Positions 6,695 to 14,154 of a stretch of 15,053 nucleotides of DNA are shown here, one piece after another. The DNA lies in the NCBI GenBank assembly GCA_002359055.1, contig DEQC01000029.1, positions 1 through 15,053 on the forward strand, in the 5' to 3' direction. A program made the position numbers and the translations under genes. The notes below the pieces were generated by a model. It made no database searches, was not told the DNA's origin, and saw nothing but the letters and a program-made list of their open reading frames with translations. Position 1 is the first letter of the stretch. Each line of letters starts with the position of its first letter. The DNA is from Flavobacteriales bacterium UBA3376. Its GTDB lineage: Bacteria; Bacteroidota; Bacteroidia; Flavobacteriales; Weeksellaceae.

Positions 6695-8239
6695 TTACTT
6701 TTTAAACATTTTCAACATTCTATGGGTAACAAAAAATCCTCCGACGATATTGATACTCGCCACCAATACAGCAAAAAATGCAAGTATGGTTATAGGGTTC
6801 GAAAAGTCATTGGTCATTTGTAGAAGTCCACCGATGATTATAATTCCACTGATCGCATTGGTAACAGCCATCAATGGTGTATGCAAAGCATGTGTGACAT
6901 TCCAAATCACTTGCCAGCCAACAAAAACTGACAATACGAATATGGAAAAATGTTGCATGAAATCACTTGGTGCAAATTGCCCAAGTACTAACAAGAAAAT
7001 TCCTATCAAAGCCAACTGAATCAAAATTTTAGTGGTTCTCTTCTTCGATTCTTCCAATTCTTTTTGTTTAATTTCTTCTTCCGAAAGCTCAACTTTTTTG
7101 ATAGGAGTATTTTTTTGAGGACTTACTGGTAGAGGTTTTGGCGGCCAAAATATTTCTCCATTGTAAGTGACCATTGCTCTCGAAATCACATCATCTTCTC
7201 TATCGATTTTGAAGTTTTCCGCTTTGCCCATATCGTCCAACAAATGACAAAGATTATTTCCATACAATTGTGAAGCTTGGGTTGGGAGTTGATCGAGTTT
7301 TCCTAAAATCGTAACTCCGTTGTCTGTTGTATAGATTTTACCATTTTTGGTCATCGTGCAATTTCCCCCTGTACTCGCTGCCAAATCGACTATCACTGAG
7401 CCAGGTTTCATTGCTTGCACATGTTCATCTAAAATTAATTTAGGAGCTTCACGACCTGGAATTTGAGCAGTAGTAATGATGATATCGACTTCTTTGGCTT
7501 GTTCTAAGAACAATTTCATCTCAGCTTCAATGAATTCCTTACTCATTTCTTTCGAATAACCAGATTCAGTCGATCCGTCTTCATCGATTTCGACCGTTAG
7601 GAATTCAGCGCCCATCGATTCTATTTGTTCAGCAACTTCTTTTCTCGTGTCGAAAGCTCTGACAATTGCACCTAAAGATTTCGCAGCGCCTATAGCAGCT
7701 AAACCTGCAACTCCAGCACCTATGACCAAAACTTTGGCAGGTTCGACTTTTCCTGCAGCAGTAATTTGCCCATTGAGAAATCGACCGAAATGATAACTCG
7801 CTTCAATGACTGATCGATAACCTGCAATATTTGCCATAGAAGAAAGGACATCCATCTTTTGAGCTCTTGAAATTCTTGGAATTGCATCCATCGCAATTGC
7901 ATTGACTTTTTTATCGGCCAATTTTTTCAATAAATCCGGATTTTGAGCCGGCCATAAATAACTCAATAACACTAAACCTTCTTTCATTTGATCCACTTCC
8001 TCAAAGGTGGGAGGCTGAACCTTTAGAACGATGTCCGTTTGTGAGTAAATGTCTTCTGCGTGCAATAAAAGATTTGCGCCAGCTTCTTCATATTCTTTGT
8101 CCGAATATTGAGATCTTTGACCAGCACCTTTTTGAATGTAAACTTTAAATCCTTGTTTTAAAAGTCTGTTAACAGTTTTGGGGGTCGCGGCTACCCTTTG
8201 TTCGTCCGATGAGATTTCAATAGGTATTCCAACTTTCAT
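6695..8239 (-). CDS. pntA: NAD(P) transhydrogenase subunit alpha (undivided form)
   Basis: The alpha subunit, with the NAD-binding domain I and four membrane helices in one chain as in E. coli, rather than split into two genes. I start it at the ATG at 8239 (514 residues). MKVGIPIEISSDEQRVAATP is the family's usual N-terminus, whereas the in-frame TTG at 8260 adds seven unrelated residues and overlaps an inverted repeat. Domain I shows YLWPAQNP near 94-101, RISRAQKMD (122-130), the Rossmann motif VIGAGVAGLAAIGAA (172-186), AFDTRKEV (195-202), TTAQIPGREAP (256-266) and VDLAASTGGN (284-293). A charged linker (about 375-402) leads to helices near 405-424, 428-448, 460-475 and 483-505. It is the first gene of the operon with pntB, which supplies NADPH at the expense of the proton gradient. 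Confidence 0.97.
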   Translation of the reverse strand: MKVGIPIEISSDEQRVAATPKTVNRLLKQGFKVYIQKGAGQRSQYSDKEYEEAGANLLLHAEDIYSQTDIVLKVQPPTFEEVDQMKEGLVLLSYLWPAQNPDLLKKLADKKVNAIAMDAIPRISRAQKMDVLSSMANIAGYRSVIEASYHFGRFLNGQITAAGKVEPAKVLVIGAGVAGLAAIGAAKSLGAIVRAFDTRKEVAEQIESMGAEFLTVEIDEDGSTESGYSKEMSKEFIEAEMKLFLEQAKEVDIIITTAQIPGREAPKLILDEHVQAMKPGSVIVDLAASTGGNCTMTKNGKIYTTDNGVTILGKLDQLPTQASQLYGNNLCHLLDDMGKAENFKIDREDDVISRAMVTYNGEIFWPPKPLPVSPQKNTPIKKVELSEEEIKQKELEESKKRTTKILIQLALIGIFLLVLGQFAPSDFMQHFSIFVLSVFVGWQVIWNVTHALHTPLMAVTNAISGIIIIGGLLQMTNDFSNPITILAFFAVLVASINIVGGFFVTHRMLKMFKK

Positions 8240-8258
8240 ATCGTTTAAGTTTGGTATC

Positions 8259-8277
8259 AATACTTTTGTTAAGTATT
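8259..8277. repeat. inverted repeat in the pntA leader
   Basis: AATACTT (8259-8265) and AAGTATT (8271-8277) are perfect 7-bp arms around TTGTT, 20 bp upstream of the pntA ATG. It could be an operator or a small RNA hairpin. No T tract follows, so it is not a terminator. Function is inferred only. Confidence 0.45.
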
Positions 8278-8332
8278 CATAGTGTTTAGGTTATGAATTT
8301 AATATAATTTGTTAAAAGATAAAATGATAAAT

Positions 8333-8352
8333 GAATAAGTTCTCGAATAAGT
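8333..8352. repeat. 8-bp direct repeat in the divergent intergenic region
   Basis: GAATAAGT occurs at 8333-8340 and 8345-8352, a 12-bp period, between pntA (-) and the membrane-protein gene (+). It may be a protein-binding site or chance in AT-rich DNA. Confidence 0.35.
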
Positions 8353-8358
8353 GATGAA

Positions 8359-8374
8359 AATCATTAAAATGATT
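8359..8374. repeat. palindrome upstream of the membrane-protein gene
   Basis: AATCATT-AA-AATGATT is a perfect 7-bp inverted repeat about 26 bp before the ATG at 8401. It is where an operator would overlap the promoter of the 8401-10687 cluster. TACTTTTT at 8380-8387 is a possible but imperfect -7 box. Confidence 0.4.
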
Positions 8375-8400
8375 ATTTTTACTTTTTAAACTTAAATATC

Positions 8401-9147
8401 ATGGGAAGAATTTTAAAATCAACGGTTGAGAATAAAATAAAAGCAGGTTATGAATTCCGTTTTGGAGATTATATTTCTGAGGGATTTGAAATCTTTAAAA
8501 AAGAATGGGTCAACTTCTTTTTGTATGCAATAGTGAGTTCTATTTTATTAGGAATCGCATCCATTACTATCATCGGAGTAGCTTTTGTATTATTTCCAAT
8601 CACATTGGGATTTGCAGTAGTAGCCGATAAAATTTCTGAAGGTGAATCCATACAATTCAGCGACTTCTTTGGAGCTTTTAAAAATATTGGACAACATTTT
8701 ATCGTCGGTTTGATTTATTTCTTGGGTTATGCGATGATTATTGTTCCTTATGTATTGATAATTTTAGGTGCTTCTTCAGGCTTCATGGAAAACAGTCCTT
8801 TGTTTGGATTTTTCTTCGGTGGATATATGCTTTTGGTAATGTTTTTTGTTGTACTGTTATTTCTCATGCAAGTACTTTTGTTTTTCGCACCTTTTTTGAT
8901 TCATTTTGGAGATTATACGGCAATTGACGCAATCAAAGCTTCAATCGGTTTAGCCAAACAAAATTTTTGGTGGTTATTATTATTTGTTTTTACCATTGGA
9001 ATTCTTTCGAGTATTGGTCAATATGCATGCATTATAGGTGTTTTTGCAACTATGCCGATTGCTGCATTATCAGCTTATTCTTTGGTTAAAAAAGAATTGA
9101 TGAAAGAAAATCATCATGAAATCGATGAAATAGGTAGTCATATTTAA
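8401..9147 (+). CDS. integral membrane protein of unknown function
   Basis: A 248-residue inner-membrane protein with no recognised catalytic motif. A cytoplasmic-looking N-terminus (1-36) contains YEFRFGDYISEGFEIFKKEW, an amphipathic lead-in. It is followed by about six hydrophobic segments near 37-57, 58-76, 98-123, 135-165 (long, very rich in F and L), 189-207 and 208-228, and a short charged tail with HHEIDEIGSHI. The repeated pattern of amphipathic segment plus helix pair, as in FSDFFGAF before helix 3 and YTAIDAIKASIGLAKQNF before helix 5, recalls the DUF975/YciC-like membrane families, but this is a loose resemblance. The ATG is the first codon after a promoter-like region with a palindrome. 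The pabB gene begins 6 bp after the stop, so they are probably co-transcribed. No link to folate is known. Confidence 0.82.
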   Translation: MGRILKSTVENKIKAGYEFRFGDYISEGFEIFKKEWVNFFLYAIVSSILLGIASITIIGVAFVLFPITLGFAVVADKISEGESIQFSDFFGAFKNIGQHFIVGLIYFLGYAMIIVPYVLIILGASSGFMENSPLFGFFFGGYMLLVMFFVVLLFLMQVLLFFAPFLIHFGDYTAIDAIKASIGLAKQNFWWLLLFVFTIGILSSIGQYACIIGVFATMPIAALSAYSLVKKELMKENHHEIDEIGSHI

Positions 9148-9153
9148 AGTTTT

Positions 9154-10110
9154 ATGCTGAAAGAAAATGAAATCTTTGAGAAAATGAATAGGCTCGGCAA
9201 CGAGCGAAAACCGTTTGTTTTTATCATAGATTTTTTAAAACTAAATGGAATTGTTCTGCCTTTGAATGAATTGAATGATGAAATTCAATTTGAAATCAAT
9301 GGAAAACAAGTCGCGTTCGATGGGAAAATTGATTTGACCAAATATCCAGTTCCATTAGAAATATATCGCTCACAATTTGAACAAGCACAAAGTGCATTTA
9401 AATCGGAAAATATCGATTTAATCAACCTCACTTGTGAAACGCCGATTGAAATTAATTTGAATTTGGATGAAATTTATAAATATTCAAACGCCAAATACAA
9501 ACTTTTACTCAAGGATCAATTCGTTTGTTTTTCGCCTGAAACCTTTGTGAAAATTCAAGACGGAATGATTTGTTCTTATCCGATGAAAGGGACGATTGAT
9601 GCGTCGATCGATGATGCAAAGCATTTGATTCTAAATCATCCGAAAGAAATTGGAGAACATCAATTGACAGTTGATTGGGTCAAAGATGAGTTGAGCAGAG
9701 TAGCAGAAAATGTGGAAGTGAAGAAATTCAGATACATAGATGAAATCAAAACTCACGACAAAACTTTATTGCAAGTGAGTTCCGAAGTTTGTGGGAAAAT
9801 GCCATCGGATTTTCATTCGAATTTAGGGTCGATTTTTGATCAGCTTTTACCTGCGAGTTCAATTTGTGGTGCTCCCAAAGAAAAAGCTTTCGAATTGATA
9901 AAATCTGTGGAAAAATACGAAAGAGGTTTCTACACAGGAATCTTTGGAATTTATGATGGAAATGATGTTGATAGTGCTGTCTTGATAAGGTTTATCGAAA
10001 AGAAATCCGATCAATTGGTTTTTAAAAGCGGTGGTGGAATTACTGCGAAAAGTGATTTGAATAATGAGTATAATGAATTAATATCAAAAATTTATGTCCC
10101 GATTAATTGA
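9154..10110 (+). CDS. pabB: aminodeoxychorismate synthase component I
   Basis: Converts chorismate and ammonia to 4-amino-4-deoxychorismate, the first step of p-aminobenzoate synthesis for folate. The chorismate-binding fold is recognisable: YPMKGTID (142-149), whose K145 matches the nucleophilic lysine of PabB enzymes (PIKGT in E. coli), LLQVSSEV (205-212), LPASSICGAPKEKAFELI (232-249), YERGFYTGIFG (255-265) with a conserved glutamate-type region, LIRFIE (277-282) and SGGGITAKSDLNNEYNE (292-308). At 318 residues it is much shorter than E. coli PabB (about 450), because the N-terminal tryptophan-pocket-like domain is reduced to a short remnant. The catalytic core is complete, so I do not call it broken. 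Anthranilate synthase TrpE is the alternative, but the K-for-A substitution in the PIxGT motif and the adjacent pabC favour PabB. The glutaminase PabA is not in this window. Confidence 0.93.
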   Translation: MLKENEIFEKMNRLGNERKPFVFIIDFLKLNGIVLPLNELNDEIQFEINGKQVAFDGKIDLTKYPVPLEIYRSQFEQAQSAFKSENIDLINLTCETPIEINLNLDEIYKYSNAKYKLLLKDQFVCFSPETFVKIQDGMICSYPMKGTIDASIDDAKHLILNHPKEIGEHQLTVDWVKDELSRVAENVEVKKFRYIDEIKTHDKTLLQVSSEVCGKMPSDFHSNLGSIFDQLLPASSICGAPKEKAFELIKSVEKYERGFYTGIFGIYDGNDVDSAVLIRFIEKKSDQLVFKSGGGITAKSDLNNEYNELISKIYVPIN

Positions 10111-10687
10111 AAGTATTTGCTTGATAGATGGTGAATTTAGGAATTTAGAATATCATCTGAGCCGAATGGAAATTTCGAGAGAGAAACTTTTTAATCTGAA
10201 GGAAGAAATTGATTTGAAAAAATTGATTGAAATTCCTCAAGAATACAAAAATGGAAAGTTTAAATGTAGAATTGTTTATGGTCAAGAAATAATATCTGTG
10301 GAATTTTTACCTTATCAAATGAAAACTATAAATTCTTTCAGATTGTACGAAGATAGTTCGATTGATTATCGATTCAAATTCGAGGAAAGAGGTTTTTTTG
10401 ACGAAATTAAATCTAAGATTGAAGAAGAGGAAGTAATCATCACTCAAAACGGTCAGATTTGCGATACATCATTTACGAATTTGGTTTTTTATGATTCAGA
10501 AAATTGGATTACGCCGACTTCTTATCTTTTGAATGGAACGATGCGACAATTTTTATTGGATACCGATCAAATCATAGAAGACGAGATTTTTCCTAAAGAT
10601 TTGAATCGATTTGTTTCGTTTAAATTGATCAATGCGATGATGAATTTAGAAGAAAGTCCAGAATTGTCTATTGATTTGATTCGTTAA
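10094..10687 (+). CDS. pabC: aminotransferase class IV, probable aminodeoxychorismate lyase
   Basis: A PLP enzyme that would split 4-amino-4-deoxychorismate into p-aminobenzoate and pyruvate, the step after PabB. It is a short member (197 residues against about 270 in E. coli). Class IV features are EYHLSRM (19-25), YRFKFEERG (92-100), whose K95 is the likely PLP lysine, the glutamate/asparagine block ITQNGQICDTSFTNLVF (116-132), which matches the substrate-cofactor loop, and the phosphate-binding LLNGTMRQFLL (145-155). The ATG lies 17 bp inside the end of pabB in another frame, so translation is probably coupled. The last 20 bp overlap the end of a convergent gene on the minus strand, and no terminator is visible. 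Assignment to PabC rather than another class IV transaminase rests mainly on the overlap with pabB. Confidence 0.85.
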   Translation: MSRLIESICLIDGEFRNLEYHLSRMEISREKLFNLKEEIDLKKLIEIPQEYKNGKFKCRIVYGQEIISVEFLPYQMKTINSFRLYEDSSIDYRFKFEERGFFDEIKSKIEEEEVIITQNGQICDTSFTNLVFYDSENWITPTSYLLNGTMRQFLLDTDQIIEDEIFPKDLNRFVSFKLINAMMNLEESPELSIDLIR

Positions 10688-11102
10688 AATAAGTTCCGTC
10701 CAATTTTTGTTGCAATTCTTCGATTAAAAATTCGATTGTTCTCGATTCGTTGGATGGAAATTCAAAAACATTCGAAGGTTGAATTTGAATTTTTCTGATG
10801 ATTTGTAAACAAGTATTGGCTCGATTGATTTTTCCTTGATTGAAATAAGCCAAACCAGCTTTGGTAAATAGATTGAGGTTGAAATTTTTCAATTTCTCAT
10901 CTGTAAGAAAAACATTGGTTTTCTCATTATCTTCAAGCAAAACTTCTAAATTTTCGGATGAAATCTGAAAATAAGTTTGAAGAAATTCATCCATTTGATT
11001 CAGAAACTTTTCGGTTTCCTTTTCATGATTAATTTTTAAAATTCGAGCAATCGATTCGACGATTTGCTCAATGATTTTCGATAGAAAGTCTTGTTTGAGC
11101 AT
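10668..11102 (-). CDS. small helical protein of unknown function, TPR-like C-terminus
   Basis: A 144-residue soluble, mostly helical protein that I cannot name. The N-terminus MLKQDFLSKIIEQIVESIARIL (1-22) is an amphipathic helix, followed by a charged stretch rich in E and N. Residues about 79-97 (LFTKAGLAYFNQGKINRAN) resemble one tetratricopeptide hairpin. The overall plan, a helix with IEQIVESIARIL followed by one TPR-like unit, recalls the DUF6483 family of Firmicutes, but only weakly. Gene reality is supported by codon use like its neighbours, an ATG start, and its place 24 bp after gpsA on the same strand, so it is probably the second gene of that transcript. Its TAG stop (10668-10670) lies inside pabC, giving a 20-bp tail-to-tail overlap. 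Confidence 0.72.
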   Translation of the reverse strand: MLKQDFLSKIIEQIVESIARILKINHEKETEKFLNQMDEFLQTYFQISSENLEVLLEDNEKTNVFLTDEKLKNFNLNLFTKAGLAYFNQGKINRANTCLQIIRKIQIQPSNVFEFPSNESRTIEFLIEELQQKLDGTYFNESNQ

Positions 11103-11126
11103 AATTTAGTTCATTTGAATCATTGG

Positions 11127-12119
11127 TCAATCCAATTTATTGATCAATTTGTCGAAAACCTTATGCGGAGATTTATCTCTATAAAGGATTTTATGCACAG
11201 CTGCCAAAATTGGCGCTCTTACTTTGATGTTTTTCTTCAATTCGTACATGCTTTTTGTGGCATAATAACCTTCGGCAACCATACTCATATCCAAAATCGC
11301 AGATTTCACGGTATATCCTTTACCAATCATAGTTCCGAACATTCTGTTTCGAGAAAAATGCGAATATCCAGTCACTAATAAATCGCCCAAATAAGCCGAT
11401 TCGGTCACATCTCTATCCATCGGATAAATGTATTGAGTGATTCGATTCATCTCACGAGTCGCATTGCTCATAAGTACAGCATGGAAATTATCGCCATATC
11501 CGAGTCCTCTTGCAATTCCTACTGCGATGGCGTAAATATTTTTCAAAACCGAGGCGTATTCCGCTCCAAAAACATCGGTTGAAACAGAAGTTTTGATAAA
11601 ATGCTCACTCAATCCTTCGGCTACCATTTTTGCTTTTTCGACATCTTGTGATGCGATTGTCAAATAGGAAAGTCTTTCCATAGCAACTTCTTCTGCATGA
11701 CAAGGTCCACCAATGATACCGAAGTTAGCATAGTCCATATCGAAATCTTCATGAAGATATTTACTCACGATTTTATAGTTGTTTGGAATAATTCCTTTGA
11801 TTGCTGACACTATGAATTTATCGCCAAAAGGAACTTTAAGTGAACGCAAACATTCTTCTAAATGAATCGAAGGCACTGCAAGTACAATCCAATCGGAATT
11901 TTCAACCACTTGGTTGATGTCGGTGGTTAAATTGATTTTTTCTGTATCGAATTCAACTGCTCTCAAATAATTTGGGTTGTGTTTATGTTTGAGTATGAAA
12001 TTTTTGATTTCCTCATTTCTCACCCACCAATCAATGGATTCGTGATTTTCACAAAGTAATTTAGCGAGGGCAGTTGCCCAACTTCCTCCTCCGATTAAAC
12101 CTACTTTTGGTTTGGACAT
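11127..12119 (-). CDS. gpsA: NAD(P)H-dependent glycerol-3-phosphate dehydrogenase
   Basis: Reduces dihydroxyacetone phosphate to sn-glycerol-3-phosphate, the backbone of phospholipids. I start it at the ATG at 12119 (330 residues): MSKPKVGLIGGGSWATALAK is the family N-terminus. The in-frame TTG at 12152 would add 11 odd residues and overlap the likely promoter. Motifs in order are the dinucleotide-binding GLIGGGSWATALA (7-19), VLAVPSIHLEE (79-89), SAIKGI (105-110, K109), GGPCHAEEVA (137-146; other families read GPSFA here), EYASVLKNIYAIAVGIARGLG (187-207) with active-site K193, GDNFHAVLM (209-217), and GDLLVTGYSHFSRNRMFG (245-262) with the substrate-binding RNR. All key residues are present. 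It is followed by the small helical protein gene 24 bp downstream. Confidence 0.96.
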   Translation of the reverse strand: MSKPKVGLIGGGSWATALAKLLCENHESIDWWVRNEEIKNFILKHKHNPNYLRAVEFDTEKINLTTDINQVVENSDWIVLAVPSIHLEECLRSLKVPFGDKFIVSAIKGIIPNNYKIVSKYLHEDFDMDYANFGIIGGPCHAEEVAMERLSYLTIASQDVEKAKMVAEGLSEHFIKTSVSTDVFGAEYASVLKNIYAIAVGIARGLGYGDNFHAVLMSNATREMNRITQYIYPMDRDVTESAYLGDLLVTGYSHFSRNRMFGTMIGKGYTVKSAILDMSMVAEGYYATKSMYELKKNIKVRAPILAAVHKILYRDKSPHKVFDKLINKLD

Positions 12120-12149
12120 AACTGAATATATGTTTTGACAATAAGTGAA

Positions 12150-12157
12150 CAAAATTA
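12150..12157 (-). promoter_or_regulatory. candidate -7 box for gpsA
   Basis: Minus-strand TAATTTTG lies 30 nt upstream of the ATG at 12119. It partly overlaps the upstream TTG codon at 12152, which would then lie outside or at the very start of the transcript. That argues for the ATG as the real start. Confidence 0.45.
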
Positions 12158-12285
12158 CTAAAATTTAACAGAGTCTGATTTGATATTCAATAAAGATTGC
12201 GTTTTCACGTTAAAGAATAGACTGTCAAAAGATTTTTAGAAGTCAATAATAAAACGGATTTTTGCACCATTAAAGTCGAAAAAGA

Positions 12286-13713
12286 TTGTATAAGAAACTC
12301 TTAAGTGAAACTGTAATTTACGGGATTGGCTCTATTTTACCAAGGTTGATAAACTTTGCGTTGATGCCGCTTTATGCTATGCAGATCGATGCTGCAGAAT
12401 TCTCGAAGTTCGCTCAACTTTATTCTTTGGTAGCTTTTGTAAATATCGTTTTGACCTTTGGATTCGAAACGGCTTACTTTAGATTTTCAGCCGATAAGAG
12501 CATTTCTCATAAGGTTTTTCATACTTCTTTTTGGTTTGTTTTTGCGAATGCATTGACTTTTTTAGTCGGAATGTATTTGCTCAACATTCCACTTTCGAAT
12601 TTTCTCAATTATGTTGAAACTCCTGAATATTTATTGTTTTTTGCTTGGATTGCTTTTTTTGATGCAATATGCATGGTGCCATTTGCTTATTTGAGGTTTG
12701 TCAATAAACCGATCAAATATTCAGCCATAAAAGTGTTTCAAGGTGTATTTCAAACCTTATTGATTTTGGCGTTTTTCTATCTCATACCTGTAGATTTCTT
12801 GAATTATGTAGGGATGAGTGAAAAAGTAACTTATCCATTTGTAGCCAATGTCATCGCTTCATTGTCTGGTGTTTTATTGTTATTTCCAATCATCAAGCAA
12901 GTTCGATTTTTCTTCGATTGGCAATTGTTCAAAAAAATGTTCAGGTATGGTTATCCAGTGATGTTGGCAGGTTTAGCCTTTGTGACCAATGAAAATTTAG
13001 ACAAATTATTGCTTCGCGATATGATAGACGAGGCAGAGGCCGGAGCATATGCGGGTTGTTATAAATTGGCTTCATTGATGATTTTAATGGTAACGGCTTA
13101 TCGATTAGGCGTAGAACCATTTTTCTTCAAAAAAGCAAGGGAGGTCGATGCCAAGCAAACGTATGCCGATGTGATGATGTATTTTGTGATATTTTGTGGA
13201 TTAGCAGTTGTTGCTTTGTTAGGAAATTTATCTTGGATCAAAAAAATCATCATTCCGAATGAAGGCTATTGGGTAGCGATACAGATTGTTCCTATAATTG
13301 TGATTGCCAACTATTTCTTTGGGATTTATTATAATTTATCGACTTGGTACAAGGTCACTGACAAGACCTATGTAGGAACTATAGTTTCTTGGGTAGGAGC
13401 AGGTTTGACCATACTTTTGAATGTGGTGTTGATTCCGATCATCGGTTTTATAGCATCGGCTTGGGCGACTTTGATCGCTTATACTACGATGATGGTGATT
13501 TCATATTTTTGGGGTCAAAAAGCTTATAGAATTCCTTACAAATACAAAAAGATATTGATGTATATGAGTTTGAGTGTTGTTTTCGGGATTTTGGCATATA
13601 AGTTCTCAGAAGACAGTTTTATCATTGGGAATTTGTTCTTAATCTTTTATCTTGCCATCACAATCTTTGTTGAAAAAAAGAGTTTAAAATTAAAAGAAAA
13701 CCATGAAAGTTAA
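12286..13713 (+). CDS. polysaccharide flippase, MOP/Wzx-type
   Basis: A 475-residue inner-membrane protein of the MOP exporter superfamily (polysaccharide synthase/Wzx-like), expected to flip lipid-linked glycans to the periplasmic side. The opening ETVIYGIGSILPRLINF (8-24) followed by LMPLYAM is the typical first amphipathic segment and helix of this family. About 12-14 hydrophobic segments follow to residue 460, including YGYPVMLAGLAFVTNENLDK in the middle, where these proteins start their second half with an R-Y-G-Y-P pattern. Start: an in-frame TAA at 12271-12273 leaves only TTG at 12286 before the first helix, and the next ATG (residue 27) would delete helix 1. TTG is therefore probably the real start. 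The last 11 bp overlap dut, and a sugar nucleotidyltransferase follows, which fits cell-surface glycan synthesis. Confidence 0.92.
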   Translation: MYKKLLSETVIYGIGSILPRLINFALMPLYAMQIDAAEFSKFAQLYSLVAFVNIVLTFGFETAYFRFSADKSISHKVFHTSFWFVFANALTFLVGMYLLNIPLSNFLNYVETPEYLLFFAWIAFFDAICMVPFAYLRFVNKPIKYSAIKVFQGVFQTLLILAFFYLIPVDFLNYVGMSEKVTYPFVANVIASLSGVLLLFPIIKQVRFFFDWQLFKKMFRYGYPVMLAGLAFVTNENLDKLLLRDMIDEAEAGAYAGCYKLASLMILMVTAYRLGVEPFFFKKAREVDAKQTYADVMMYFVIFCGLAVVALLGNLSWIKKIIIPNEGYWVAIQIVPIIVIANYFFGIYYNLSTWYKVTDKTYVGTIVSWVGAGLTILLNVVLIPIIGFIASAWATLIAYTTMMVISYFWGQKAYRIPYKYKKILMYMSLSVVFGILAYKFSEDSFIIGNLFLIFYLAITIFVEKKSLKLKENHES

Positions 13714-14137
13714 AATTATTAATCGCTCCAAACATAAATTACCAGCTTATGAAACTCAACTATCGGCAGGTATGGATTTGAGAGCGAATTTAGAAGAATC
13801 TATCGTTCTTAAACCTTTGGAGCGCAAGTTAATTCCTACGGGATTGTTTCTTGCACTTCCTTCGGGTTATGAAGCGCAAATCAGACCGAGAAGCGGTTTG
13901 GCATTCAAACATGGATTAACTGTTTTGAATGCTCCTGGAACTATAGATGCCGATTATAGAGGAGAAATAGGAGTTGTTTTGGTGAATTTATCGAACGATA
14001 CTTTTGAAATTGAAGATGGAGAAAGAATCGCTCAAATGGTCATTGCCAAACATGAAACGGTAGAATTGATAGAAGTAGAGACTTTGGATGAAACCGAAAG
14101 AGGTGCCGGTGGATTTGGAAGCACAGGAATTAACTAA
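13703..14137 (+). CDS. dut: dUTP diphosphatase
   Basis: Hydrolyses dUTP to dUMP and pyrophosphate, keeping uracil out of DNA and feeding dTMP synthesis; it acts as a trimer in the cytoplasm. All five motifs of the trimeric family are present in the normal 144-residue length: AGMDLRA (22-28), RPRSGLA (61-67), GTIDADYRGEIGV (79-91, with catalytic D83), GERIAQMV (106-113) and the C-terminal arm RGAGGFGSTG (133-142). The ATG overlaps the last four codons of the flippase gene by 11 bp in a different frame, and the next gene begins 17 bp after the stop, so the three genes are probably one transcript. Its position among glycan genes reflects gene order rather than function. Confidence 0.98.
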   Translation: MKVKIINRSKHKLPAYETQLSAGMDLRANLEESIVLKPLERKLIPTGLFLALPSGYEAQIRPRSGLAFKHGLTVLNAPGTIDADYRGEIGVVLVNLSNDTFEIEDGERIAQMVIAKHETVELIEVETLDETERGAGGFGSTGIN

Positions 14138-14154
14138 CTTATAAATAATACAAA

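Noticed and set aside
8240..8260. pntA start at TTG 8260
   Set aside because: It adds seven residues not seen in the family and lies in the inverted repeat; ATG at 8239 gives the standard N-terminus.
9154..10110. pabB as a truncated pseudogene because it is about 130 residues short
   Set aside because: All catalytic motifs including K145 are present and in frame, and the missing part is the N-terminal domain only. Short forms are plausible in this lineage.
11091..11378. 95-codon open frame on plus opposite gpsA
   Set aside because: Antisense to conserved gpsA sequence, with no family-like features and no upstream signals.
12120..12152. gpsA start at TTG 12152
   Set aside because: It adds 11 residues before the normal MSKPKVGLIGGG start and overlaps the candidate promoter.
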